Source: Candidatus Jettenia caeni
Lineage (GTDB): Bacteria; Planctomycetota; Brocadiia; Brocadiales; Brocadiaceae
DNA: 64,000 nt
Assembly (NCBI GenBank): GCA_000296795.1
Contig: BAFH01000004.1
Span: 930,001 to 994,000 of the forward strand
Direction: 5' to 3'
Part shown: piece by piece, positions 35,145-43,766 of the stretch
How the letters are laid out: every line of letters starts with the position of its first letter
How positions within the stretch are numbered: position 1 is the first letter of the stretch
Made by a program: the position numbers and the translations under genes
Notes under the pieces: generated by a model
What the model was told of the DNA's origin: nothing
Databases searched by the model: none
What the model saw: only the letters and a program-made list of their open reading frames with translations

Positions 35145-36113
35145 ATGAAAAAGATATACGCTATATTCAAATCACAAAAACTAGGTATCATTATAGGCTT
35201 CACCGTTACAGGCTTGCTTATTATTGGAAGCCTTATTATGAACTATCAGCCACGTCAATATGCAGGGCTTTCCGGAGAAGATATCTCCTTCTTTTTTACC
35301 AATAAGAAACCCCTCCATCTGTGGTTTTATATCCTGTTTCTTGCTTGCATCCTCTACGGCATCAATACCTTCTTATGTACTCTCGATTCGATTATTAAGA
35401 AAACAAAACGGGGTATAAAGAAGATACCTCTCTACGGGGCATCCATTGTGCATATTGGATTTGTAATCACTTTGGTTGCTCACCTCATAGGAGGGCTCTA
35501 TTCAACAACAGAACCTCCTGTGTCTGTAGCAGATGAGTGGACAAATATTGGCGGTGTTGAAATGAAAGTTACCGATCTTAAGACAAGCTCTTATCCAAAT
35601 GGTATGCCTAGGAAGATAGAAGCCTTTGTCTCGGTCAGGAAGGATGGAATTGAATACTCGGATACCCTTGGTTACAATAATCCCGTCCTTTTGGAGCACG
35701 GAATATCCGAAGTCCTCATGCGAGATTACGGCTGGATTGCATCCAGCGTGGTTCTTAAAGTAGATGACCGTATTTGTAATCTCAAGATTGACGAGGTATG
35801 CAACGTTAACACCGGTAAGATTCGTGTCGATGATCTCTACATGCCACCACAATATCGTTATCCGGTAGTAAAATTAATTTCTACTGCAGAAAATCAAGAA
35901 ACACAGCAAACCTTTTTACCTATTGGAGAAACGAACGGGAAAAAAATTCATGGGGCACAAATTGTCTTTGCAGATATCAACAGTGTACCCGGCGTTCTTG
36001 TCAGTGTTAAAAACAACCCCAGCATTCCACTAACCTTTGTAACAGTATTCTTTTTTTCTATCGGTATGATCCTTGTAATCCTGAGGGTTATTGGAAGGAT
36101 GGTTAATACCTAA
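35145..36113 (+). CDS. ResB/Ccs1-like cytochrome c biogenesis protein
   Basis: About 322 residues from ATG 35145. Three N-terminal membrane helices (about 12-32, 58-80, 98-122), the third with a His (GASIVHIGFVITLVAHLIGG), a large extracytoplasmic beta-rich domain and a last helix near the C-terminus. This is the ResB layout, shorter than Bacillus ResB (~540). The adjacent ccsA gene makes the call much stronger than the sequence alone. In anammox bacteria such systems serve the many c-type cytochromes. Confidence 0.75.
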   Translation: MKKIYAIFKSQKLGIIIGFTVTGLLIIGSLIMNYQPRQYAGLSGEDISFFFTNKKPLHLWFYILFLACILYGINTFLCTLDSIIKKTKRGIKKIPLYGASIVHIGFVITLVAHLIGGLYSTTEPPVSVADEWTNIGGVEMKVTDLKTSSYPNGMPRKIEAFVSVRKDGIEYSDTLGYNNPVLLEHGISEVLMRDYGWIASSVVLKVDDRICNLKIDEVCNVNTGKIRVDDLYMPPQYRYPVVKLISTAENQETQQTFLPIGETNGKKIHGAQIVFADINSVPGVLVSVKNNPSIPLTFVTVFFFSIGMILVILRVIGRMVNT

Positions 36114-36129
36114 AACAGCGAATAATAAA

Positions 36130-36385
36130 CATCCCCTGCTATCATAATTAATTGTACCAACCAATCGTTCCCTGATATCTATTTCTTTAAACAGCCGGGC
36201 ATCATACATGATACCGAAGAAGATTTTGATTCACCTCTTACCCCGGATAATAAAACACCATGTGTCTCTTTTATCAAACGCATCGAAATGGGAAGTTTTT
36301 CAAGTTCACCTATTGCAAAATTCATAGCACGGACTAAAACTTTTGTATTGATATTGTTGCTTATAAATCCCTGATGTATATACTT
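36130..36385 (-). pseudogene. 3' remnant of an EamA transporter gene
   Basis: Translating the minus strand gives [20 protein letters not shown], close to LFGILYGAFWFKETNIRERL at the C-terminus of the intact EamA protein encoded downstream at 36555-37418. An upstream stretch (about 36290-36360, [15 protein letters not shown]) matches another part of it in a different frame. A stop and an indel break the frame. Nothing of the N-terminal half remains. Confidence 0.75.
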
Positions 36386-36554
36386 CTTTTTCCATAAAAT
36401 TAAAAACAAGGGTTTTTATGTTTACATTAATAATTAATATTGTTAATAGAATAAACCCTTATTAACATTTCCAGTATTTTCCTCACAGTAAAATTCTAAA
36501 ATAGAAAACAATCTTTCGATTGCTTACCCTATAAATATGACAAAACATCCTTCT

Positions 36555-37418
36555 CTAAAATAATGTGATAACAACTACCCCAATAACCATAATAGTACTG
36601 CCGATTAATCGCTCCCTTATATTCGTTTCTTTAAACCAAAAAGCGCCGTACAGTATACCAAAAAGGAGACTTGTACGTTTTACTGAAATGGCATAAGGAA
36701 CTTCTACGATGTTTACAGCTAAAAAATGAGTAACGGTAGCAAGAGCCATAGATAAACCAATCAGAATGAACAGGGTAATGTGAGGAACCGCTTGTTTAAC
36801 CTTACCATGTCTCTTCCATAATAAAATAGGAAGGACAATCAGAGTAAGAATCGGAAGATACGTTGAAGCAAAGAATAATGAACTCGAATGTAATACCGCC
36901 ATTTTCCCCAGGTTGGATGTGATACTATAGATGAAGGCAACGATAATCATGTATACCGATCCGCGTTCCCGCCGTATGGCCTTAAAGGGTTCTAATATGC
37001 CTTTCCTCGTAGTCTTTACATGAAGTAAATAGGCCCCGATAGTAGTAAGAGATATCCCTATGATTCCATAGCTATCTAACTTTTCCCCGAGGATAAGATT
37101 CGAGGTAAAGATCATAAAGACAGGGCTTAACGCCAGAAACGGCAAAGTTAGGGATAAAGGAGAGGCTTTAATAGCCTTCATGTAGAGTATAAGCGCCGTA
37201 ATTTCTAAGGGAAGTAAAATGAGGATTGCAAGAAAAAAATATCTGTCTAGCGCTGGTATTTCTATAAAGGGTAAAATTAAGAGCACAAAAGGTGCAGCAA
37301 ACGCAACACGCACCCATGCAACGAGGTATTCGTTGCTCTCGGTGAGAGATTTTTTACAAAATGCATCGGTCGTTGCGGCAAAAAAGGCACAAGAGAGAGA
37401 CAGAAAAAGCCAATTCAA
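36555..37418 (-). CDS. EamA/DMT-superfamily transporter
   Basis: 287 residues with ten predicted membrane helices in two EamA repeats (about 1-135 and 150-287), as in drug/metabolite exporters. The start MNWLFLSLSCAFFAATTD is typical. Substrate unknown. It follows the M16 protease genes on the same strand (34 bases after the end of the second one). A decayed copy of its 3' end lies just beyond its stop. Confidence 0.88.
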   Translation of the reverse strand: MNWLFLSLSCAFFAATTDAFCKKSLTESNEYLVAWVRVAFAAPFVLLILPFIEIPALDRYFFLAILILLPLEITALILYMKAIKASPLSLTLPFLALSPVFMIFTSNLILGEKLDSYGIIGISLTTIGAYLLHVKTTRKGILEPFKAIRRERGSVYMIIVAFIYSITSNLGKMAVLHSSSLFFASTYLPILTLIVLPILLWKRHGKVKQAVPHITLFILIGLSMALATVTHFLAVNIVEVPYAISVKRTSLLFGILYGAFWFKETNIRERLIGSTIMVIGVVVITLF

Positions 37419-37452
37419 GGTTAACCATCGGAAAAAATAGTGATTGTATTAT

Positions 37453-38994
37453 TTATTTTAATTCAATAAGATTCACCTTCCCAAAATTATTCAGCGGTTT
37501 ATCAAACCTTTCCTTATCACCAACGACAAGAATCTTGATCTCATCCGGGTGCAGGTACTTTTTTGCAACTCGCTGAATATCGTCCCGGGTAACGGATTTC
37601 ACGTTGTCCAGATAGGTCTCGAGATAATTCAAGGGCAACCCCTCATATTCGATGTCTACCTTCTGTCCCACAATATTTGCGCTGGTAACAAATTTAAAGA
37701 TAAATTGATTCATAAAGGTCTCTTTTGCCTGCGCTAGTTCTTCGTCACCGACCGGTGTATTCCGCATCTTATCAAGCTCTTCCAGGGCAATTGAGATAGC
37801 GCGATTAGTAGATTCCAATTTCGTTTGACATGATACAAAAAACATCCCGAGGTCTTGTGAGGTTTGAAAAACGCTGAAAGCTGAATAGGCAAGCCCTTCA
37901 TCAGAACGGATTCTGCTGAGAATACGTGCATTAAAACTTCCTCCGCCTAAAATAAAATTCATGATCGTAACAGGAAAATAATCAGGACTTCTCCGGTGAA
38001 TTCCCAGGTGCCCCATCATTACATTTGCCTGATTAATATCCTTGTAAATATTATACACAGACCTTTCGAAATGCCTTTCAACTTTAGGAACCTCCGGAAA
38101 TTGAATATCCTCTTTCTTCCAGCCTGCAAATACCTCATTGAGCTTTTTGATAATCTCCTCTCTATTGAAATCTCCGGAGATACCAAGAATAATATTATTG
38201 GAATGGAAGTACTTTTTATGGAAGGCAATCATATCTTCCCTGGTAATCTTTTCAATAGACTCCAGGCTCCCTTCAACCCTTCTGCTATACGGATGTCTGC
38301 TATCATAAATAATTTTACGGAATTCCCTGTTCGCAATTTGCGATGGATTATCATTTTCACGCCGGATAATCTCAACAACTTCATCCTTTCTCATCTGAAT
38401 CTTATCTTCCGGAAAGGCAGGATGCATCAGCACATCGGCAAAGATTTTCAGTCCTTTGTCAATATCTTTTTTGAGTACAGATAAGGTTGCATTCCCTGAC
38501 TCACGATCAATGGATGTTTCCACTGAGGCTGCCATAAATTCGAGTTCTTCATTCATCTTGTCTGCCCGCATAGACGGTGTACCGCCGCTTCTCATTACAT
38601 ACCCTGTGAGATTAGCCAATCCTGCCTTTTCCGGCGGCTCATAGATTGCTCCTGTTCTAATACGTGCAACCATATTAAATATAGGCAGATTATGATCCTC
38701 CAGGAGATACAATATCATGCCATTTTCCATAACAATCCTATCGACCTTTGGAGGGACAAAATTAAGGGGTTTAAATTTAAACTGAGAAACCTTCCTGCTT
38801 CCTTCCGATTCTGGTGATGTTACCGGTGGAACAGCGGGCCGCTCATGACCAAGCTCATGACTCTGGGTTTGTGCAAAGAGATTTGCAGAGTGAACGATTG
38901 AGAATGCATATGCTATAACTACAAGAGAAAATACAAAATATTTATTTATAATCACGTTAAAATCTCCAAATTTTCCAACCTTCAACTTATACAT
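37453..38994 (-). CDS. M16-family peptidase-like protein, catalytic motif missing
   Basis: 513 residues with an N-terminal hydrophobic segment (about 18-42). Two M16 lobes are seen, but the zinc motif HxxEH is replaced: where the partner has SHLFEHMMFKGT this protein reads NLTGYVMRSGGT. It keeps the M16 C-terminal fold and the glycine-rich loop GGGSFNARILSRIRSDEGLAYS that binds substrate. It is therefore a non-catalytic partner, as in alpha/beta pairs of processing peptidases. It follows the active partner by 20 bases. Confidence 0.92.
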   Translation of the reverse strand: MYKLKVGKFGDFNVIINKYFVFSLVVIAYAFSIVHSANLFAQTQSHELGHERPAVPPVTSPESEGSRKVSQFKFKPLNFVPPKVDRIVMENGMILYLLEDHNLPIFNMVARIRTGAIYEPPEKAGLANLTGYVMRSGGTPSMRADKMNEELEFMAASVETSIDRESGNATLSVLKKDIDKGLKIFADVLMHPAFPEDKIQMRKDEVVEIIRRENDNPSQIANREFRKIIYDSRHPYSRRVEGSLESIEKITREDMIAFHKKYFHSNNIILGISGDFNREEIIKKLNEVFAGWKKEDIQFPEVPKVERHFERSVYNIYKDINQANVMMGHLGIHRRSPDYFPVTIMNFILGGGSFNARILSRIRSDEGLAYSAFSVFQTSQDLGMFFVSCQTKLESTNRAISIALEELDKMRNTPVGDEELAQAKETFMNQFIFKFVTSANIVGQKVDIEYEGLPLNYLETYLDNVKSVTRDDIQRVAKKYLHPDEIKILVVGDKERFDKPLNNFGKVNLIELK

Positions 38995-39014
38995 AAAAGT
39001 GCCAAGAAAAGGAT

Positions 39015-40565
39015 TTAATCAATAGTCATTGGTAATCCTGCTTTATGGGTTTCCTTTGTTTCTTCTGCCTTACCATTACCATGTTCTTTTTTTCTAAGGG
39101 TAGCCACGGTACGGTTTCTCTTTACCAGATATTTTTTTGCAACCCGCATCACATCTTCAGCAGTTACTTGTGATAGTTTATCCATAAAGGTATTGATGTA
39201 ACGCCAATCAGCAAGAACCTCAAATTCTCCTATCTCGTTTGCAAGACCTGAGGCAGAATTAAGGCCCCGGATAAATTCCGCTTCCAGCTGATTTTTGATC
39301 TTTTGCAATTCCCAATCAGAGGGCGGGGTATTTTTTAGTTTTTCAATTTCCTCATACAGAGCAGACTCTATCTCTTCCACCGTATGTGGTGCCCTTGGCG
39401 CAGCAAGAAGAACGAATGAATCCGGATATTTACTGATTTGATTAAAGGCATGGGCCATAACGGCAATACGCTTATTTTCAACCAGAGATTTATACAATCT
39501 TGAAGTCCTGCCATCTGAAAGAAGCGAGGCTAATACATCCAGCGCGTATAAGTCGGAGTGCCCAATCTGTGGAATATGATATGAAATAGCGATATAAGGA
39601 TTTGATTCAAACTCCACCTCAGTTCTCCGTTCTCCTTTCTGTTCAGGCTCAACAGTCTTAACCCTGGGAGGAGCAGGCTGGCTCGGAATATTGCTAAAGT
39701 ATTGTTCTACTAATTTTATTGCAGTATCAGGATTAAAATCCCCAACCATAACGATCACCGCATTATTCGGGGCATAATATTTCTTAAAATATTCTGCAGT
39801 TTCTGCCTTAGTAATATTTTGTACATCTGATCGCCATCCAATCGTAGGCCAACGGTAGGGATGAGCAATGAAAGACACAGCGTTTAATTGTTCCATTAAC
39901 AAACCGAAGGGGCTATTCTCTGTCCTGAGCCGCCTTTCTTCCATAACGACATCCCGCTCAGAATAGAATTCCCGGAGTACGAGATTTTTCATCCTATCCG
40001 ATTCTATAAATGCCCATAACTCCAGTTTGTTTGCCGGGAGATTACAGAAATAGTAAGTGCCGTCGCTACTGGTTGCAGCATTAAGCCCTGCAGCTCCATG
40101 CCGAAAATAGAGAGCAAAGACCTCGTCTTTCACCACCAAATCCCTGAGTTTTTTTCTGACTTCTTCCAGTTCCTTTTCAAGGGATGCAATCTTTTTCGTG
40201 TCTGGGATATCTCTATTCCTTTCTGCAGAGATTCTTATAACGAGATCATCCTCTTTATCAAGCAAAGGTTTTTCTGCAGCGAAATCCTTAGTTCCGAATA
40301 TTTTTGTTCCCTTGAACATCATATGCTCAAAAAGGTGTGAAACTCCGGTAATTCCAGGTCGTTCATCTACGGAACCAACTTTATAATTAATACGGACACA
40401 AACAATCGGCACATCGTGTTTTTCAAACATAAGTAATTTTAAACCATTCTTAAATACATGCTCCTTTACATCAAGCTTAAGAGATTCTGCATATATTCCC
40501 CTTGTTGTAAAAAGCATAACAAGCATTATGGCAGAAAAAATCGATGCAAGCGCTTTTTTTCTCAT
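39015..40565 (-). CDS. M16-family zinc metallopeptidase, active subunit
   Basis: 516 residues with a signal peptide (about 1-26, cut near IYAES). The inverted zinc motif HLFEH is at 77-81, with the downstream Glu ligand in ERDVVMEERRLRTEN. An inserted charged stretch (about 95-150) lies between the zinc motif and that Glu. It cleaves peptides in the periplasm or anammoxosome-side compartment (location inferred). Pairs with the next gene, 20 bases downstream, which lacks the zinc site. Confidence 0.93.
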   Translation of the reverse strand: MRKKALASIFSAIMLVMLFTTRGIYAESLKLDVKEHVFKNGLKLLMFEKHDVPIVCVRINYKVGSVDERPGITGVSHLFEHMMFKGTKIFGTKDFAAEKPLLDKEDDLVIRISAERNRDIPDTKKIASLEKELEEVRKKLRDLVVKDEVFALYFRHGAAGLNAATSSDGTYYFCNLPANKLELWAFIESDRMKNLVLREFYSERDVVMEERRLRTENSPFGLLMEQLNAVSFIAHPYRWPTIGWRSDVQNITKAETAEYFKKYYAPNNAVIVMVGDFNPDTAIKLVEQYFSNIPSQPAPPRVKTVEPEQKGERRTEVEFESNPYIAISYHIPQIGHSDLYALDVLASLLSDGRTSRLYKSLVENKRIAVMAHAFNQISKYPDSFVLLAAPRAPHTVEEIESALYEEIEKLKNTPPSDWELQKIKNQLEAEFIRGLNSASGLANEIGEFEVLADWRYINTFMDKLSQVTAEDVMRVAKKYLVKRNRTVATLRKKEHGNGKAEETKETHKAGLPMTID

Positions 40566-40978
40566 TTTCGGTACACTCCATTTCGTTATTCCTGAACGAA
40601 TATTCTATAAAAAATATGAAGTAAAGGTTTTCAAAACAACCCTGCATTATATATTTCATGAAAGATAGTATAAATAAACCCTTATCAGCCTTAATTAGTT
40701 CCCAAATTTCTATCTGCTTTTCTTTAGCCATACTTTAGTCATAAGAGGTATACGGCATACTACTATACTATAAGCAAGGGCTATTTTCTTTTCCTTGAAA
40801 ACATCTTAACCGCTCTGATACATTAGGTCAATAAAAAGTTTATTATTCATAAACTAAGGTTATAAGAGAAATGACCCTTGAATATAAGATATAATCATGT
40901 TAATATAAAAATTTATGTAAGTTAAGTCGTATTTTCGTTAGGAAAAGGGGATTTTCTGTAATATTACGAGGAGTTATT
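40566..40978. other. Intergenic region between divergent genes
   Basis: 413 AT-rich bases between the M16 protease gene (minus) and the TPR-thioredoxin gene (plus). A weak promoter-like pair, TTGAAA and ATACAT with 17 bases between, lies near 40796-40824. A ribosome binding site (GAGGAG) precedes 40979. An 84-residue frame on the minus strand here overlaps the protease signal peptide and is not supported. Confidence 0.4.
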
Positions 40979-41917
40979 ATGAGAAAAACGGGCTTTTTAA
41001 TTTTAACGGCAATCACTTCTATTTTCTTTGTATGGATGGGGTGTGTAGTTACTGCTGGCGAGCTAAGAAATGATGCGACTGCAGCAAAACAGTTAGAATT
41101 TATCCGAAGGAATTTAAGCAGCCTTACCGAAATGAAGATTGCAGATGCAAAGAAATATTATGAAGAATCATTAAAATCCCTGAATACCTTGATTGAAAAA
41201 TATGCCGGAACGGAACAAGAACTAGAAGCAAAATTTTATATTGGCGCTATTTACAATGAGATGCATACCTACGACGAAGCAATTAAATACTTTGATATTG
41301 TATTAAGTCATGAAGGAATTGACTCAAATTTTAAGGCGCGCTCACTGTACTTTAAGATAAAGGCCCTTTTGGGAAAGGGTGACATTGTAAAAGCAAAAGA
41401 AACAATAGCAGAATTAAAGCTCATAGAGCCTGCAGCAGCCGATAGTTTTGGTAGTGAATTAAGTGGTTTGGTACGCGTCGGCGCCGAAGCTCCAACGTTT
41501 AATGCCATGGATTTTAAGGGAAATCAAATTGACTTATCGAAATACAGGGGAAATATAGTTATTCTTGATTTTTGGGCAACATGGTGCGATCCATGTTTGG
41601 AAGCATTCCCAAAAGTTAAAAATATGTATAATAAATTCAAGGATAAAGGTGTTCAGTTTATTGGGGTAAGCCTTGATGATGATATTGAAAATGTACGGGG
41701 TTTTGTAAAACAGGAAAAGGTAGAATGGCCTCAGTTGTTTGATGGAAAACGATGGAAAGGTGTACTTCCCGGTCTGTACCGTGTAAATATTATCCCTACC
41801 ATGTTTGTTATCGACAGGGAAAGTAAGATCCGCTATATGGGAAGTAATCTGGAGAGCGCCACTCAAGTGGTTATGACACTTCTCTCGGAATCAAAAGATG
41901 TACCCTTGTTTCGATAA
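40979..41917 (+). CDS. TPR protein fused to a TlpA/ResA-type thioredoxin
   Basis: 312 residues. N-terminal signal or anchor (about 4-26; WMGC could be a lipobox). Two or three TPR helices pairs (about 35-160; AKFYIGAIYNEMHTYDEAIKYF). C-terminal AhpC-TSA/Redoxin domain with the active site WATWCDPC, redox cysteines C203 and C206, and cis-Pro near NIIPTMFVI. It reduces disulfides outside the cytoplasm, a step needed to keep CxxCH cysteines open for haem. The ccsA/resB genes 5 kb away fit that role but do not prove it. Confidence 0.9.
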   Translation: MRKTGFLILTAITSIFFVWMGCVVTAGELRNDATAAKQLEFIRRNLSSLTEMKIADAKKYYEESLKSLNTLIEKYAGTEQELEAKFYIGAIYNEMHTYDEAIKYFDIVLSHEGIDSNFKARSLYFKIKALLGKGDIVKAKETIAELKLIEPAAADSFGSELSGLVRVGAEAPTFNAMDFKGNQIDLSKYRGNIVILDFWATWCDPCLEAFPKVKNMYNKFKDKGVQFIGVSLDDDIENVRGFVKQEKVEWPQLFDGKRWKGVLPGLYRVNIIPTMFVIDRESKIRYMGSNLESATQVVMTLLSESKDVPLFR

Positions 41918-41928
41918 TGATTTTTCGC

Positions 41929-41973
41929 TATATGGAAGAGAGACGTCCCTGGTGGGTGCGTCTCTTCCATATA
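41929..41973. terminator. Hairpin terminator between convergent genes
   Basis: TATATGGAAGAG(AG)ACG at 41929-41945 pairs with CGTCTCTTCCATATA at 41959-41973, 15 base pairs with a two-base bulge. It starts 12 bases after the thioredoxin gene and faces a convergent gene, so it may serve both; there is no strong T-run. Confidence 0.6.
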
Positions 41974-42106
41974 CATCAAGATACCGGAAAATCTGTGATT
42001 TACAAAACAATCCCCGGATAACCTGTTACCTGCAAGTCCGAAAAGTCCATTCCATTATATTTACTCTGAATAAACACAGGGTATTATTACACCTATCTTT
42101 AAGCAT

Positions 42107-43216
42107 TTACTCAAATCTTCCATATGCCTCGTATATTTCGGCAAATTGTCTGTGAAAGTCCGTAAATACCCCGAGCGCTGTAGGATCAAAATGTGCGGGC
42201 ATGGTCCTCCCATCACCCTCACTGATTATCTTCACTGTCTTCTCATGATCAAAGGCAGGTTTATAGTTCCTCCTGCTGCGAAGCGCATCATATTGATCTG
42301 CTATATTCATTATCCTTCCTTCCCTCGGAATTTCTTCTCCCTTAAGGCTGTTTGGATAACCACTCCCATCCCATCGCTCATGGTGGGATAGCGCAATTCT
42401 TTCTGCCATTTTAATGATATTTGATGTAGAGCCCTGAAGAATCTTACTGCCTATTGTTGTATGAGTTTTCATCAAAGCAAACTCTTCCGGGTTAAGACTT
42501 GAAGGTTTCAGGAGAATTTCTGCCGGAATGCCAACCTTACCTATATCATGCATGGGGCTTGCATAAAAGATCGTTTCAATATCCTCCCGGGAACCGCCCA
42601 ACCCCTTTTCCAGAGTTGCGCAATAATGACATACCCTCTTTATGTGGGAAGCAGTGCTTTCATCCTTATACTCGGCGATGATCGTTAGCCGATGGATTGT
42701 TTCGATGTATCCTTCTTTTATCTTCTTCTCAGATTCTTCTAATTGTCTGTTGGTAAGTATGAGTGGTGATGTCCTTTTATTGACCTCTTCTTCAAAAAAT
42801 TCATTATGCCATCGAAGAAAATCTTCAAGCTCTTTTATCCTCAAGAGATTTTTTACCCTTACCATAAGTTCCATACGATCAATAGGTTTTGCGATAACAT
42901 CGTTTGCGCCGCACTCAAGGGCTTTGCTCGTGGAATGTTTATCGCCAAGGGAGGTTACCATAATGACAGGAATGTGTTTTGTTGATGGATCTTCTTTTAG
43001 TCTTTTACATGTCTCGTAACCATCCATCCTGGGCAATATACTATCGAGGGAAATCAGGTCTGGAGAAATAGTTTTTACTTTTTCTAGTACTTCAAATCCA
43101 TTTCTGGCTATATAAAAGGTATAGATATTCTGGGTAAGTATGTAACTCATAAACCGTAACGTTATTTCTGCATCACCGGCTATAAGAATTTTTAGCTTCT
43201 TTGTTTGCTCAATCAT
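42107..43216 (-). CDS. REC-HD-GYP response regulator (c-di-GMP phosphodiesterase)
   Basis: 369 residues. Receiver domain (about 8-125): phospho-Asp D58 (LISLDSILP) and Lys near VIAKPID; one acidic pocket position near the N-terminus reads GD instead of DD, D15 is kept. A coiled linker (about 125-170) leads to the HD-GYP domain: HD at 223-224 (MHDIGK) and [16 protein letters not shown] at 278-293, a full GYP motif. Such proteins break c-di-GMP. It offsets or complements the GGDEF-EAL protein encoded at 28759. Confidence 0.93.
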   Translation of the reverse strand: MIEQTKKLKILIAGDAEITLRFMSYILTQNIYTFYIARNGFEVLEKVKTISPDLISLDSILPRMDGYETCKRLKEDPSTKHIPVIMVTSLGDKHSTSKALECGANDVIAKPIDRMELMVRVKNLLRIKELEDFLRWHNEFFEEEVNKRTSPLILTNRQLEESEKKIKEGYIETIHRLTIIAEYKDESTASHIKRVCHYCATLEKGLGGSREDIETIFYASPMHDIGKVGIPAEILLKPSSLNPEEFALMKTHTTIGSKILQGSTSNIIKMAERIALSHHERWDGSGYPNSLKGEEIPREGRIMNIADQYDALRSRRNYKPAFDHEKTVKIISEGDGRTMPAHFDPTALGVFTDFHRQFAEIYEAYGRFE

Positions 43217-43766
43217 TTTACCCTTCTGAGAATTTCTTTGAAAATAAAAATCTCATGGAGAGATTTGTGAGAAATATCTTCGATAGCAGATCTCAATACG
43301 AACGGGAATAGTCACTAATTGAAAATAACAGCGCAATATGCTTGCCAAAGGGTACGCGAGAAGCTTATAGAGATGGAGTAAGTTGCTTATAGAAGTATTT
43401 ATAGTATTTCAAGGATGAAACCGAACATATCCTCAACAGAGGAAAGACAACCCCACCAGCCATTGCTTCGGAAAAAACCCTCGCAATGACATGTTGAGAG
43501 ACTCCGTAACGTTCCCTATACCAGCATACAACCAAAGACTCATGCACCACATTTTGTTCGGTTTCATCTCTTGGATGCTATAACAATACACCATGCAAAG
43601 AATCAGGTATTGATATTCAAGGGCTTATGGCAAGAGAATTTGCTAAAAGACCTAACACGGGGTACGATAACGGGCATACCTCCAGGCGGAAGATGTGTGA
43701 CGTGACACAGATGCGTGACGCCACAGGGGTGTGACAAGCACAGAACTATGAAACAAAATTGATAGT
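43217..43766. other. Intergenic region with short tandem repeats
   Basis: 550 bases with no supported gene. Near 43692-43738 a motif of about 17 bases recurs: GATGTGTGACGTGACACAG, then GATGCGTGACGCCACAG, then a partial GTGTGACAAGCAC. The rest shows no start with a ribosome binding site. It could be decayed DNA or a control region of the HD-GYP gene. Confidence 0.45.

Noticed and set aside
36179..36409. 76-residue minus-strand frame near the EamA gene
   Set aside because: Its frame is only one of several that pass through the decayed 3' remnant of an EamA transporter; it is explained by that pseudogene.
40477..40731. 84-residue minus-strand frame upstream of the M16 protease
   Set aside because: It overlaps the signal peptide region of the protease in another frame and has no homologous features or ribosome binding site.
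43365..43550. 61-residue frame in the gap upstream of the hybrid kinase
   Set aside because: No motif, no ribosome binding site, and composition unlike the neighbouring genes.
43692..43738. Possible CRISPR-like repeats
   Set aside because: Units of about 17 bases with no regular spacers and only two full copies; a tandem repeat, not an array.
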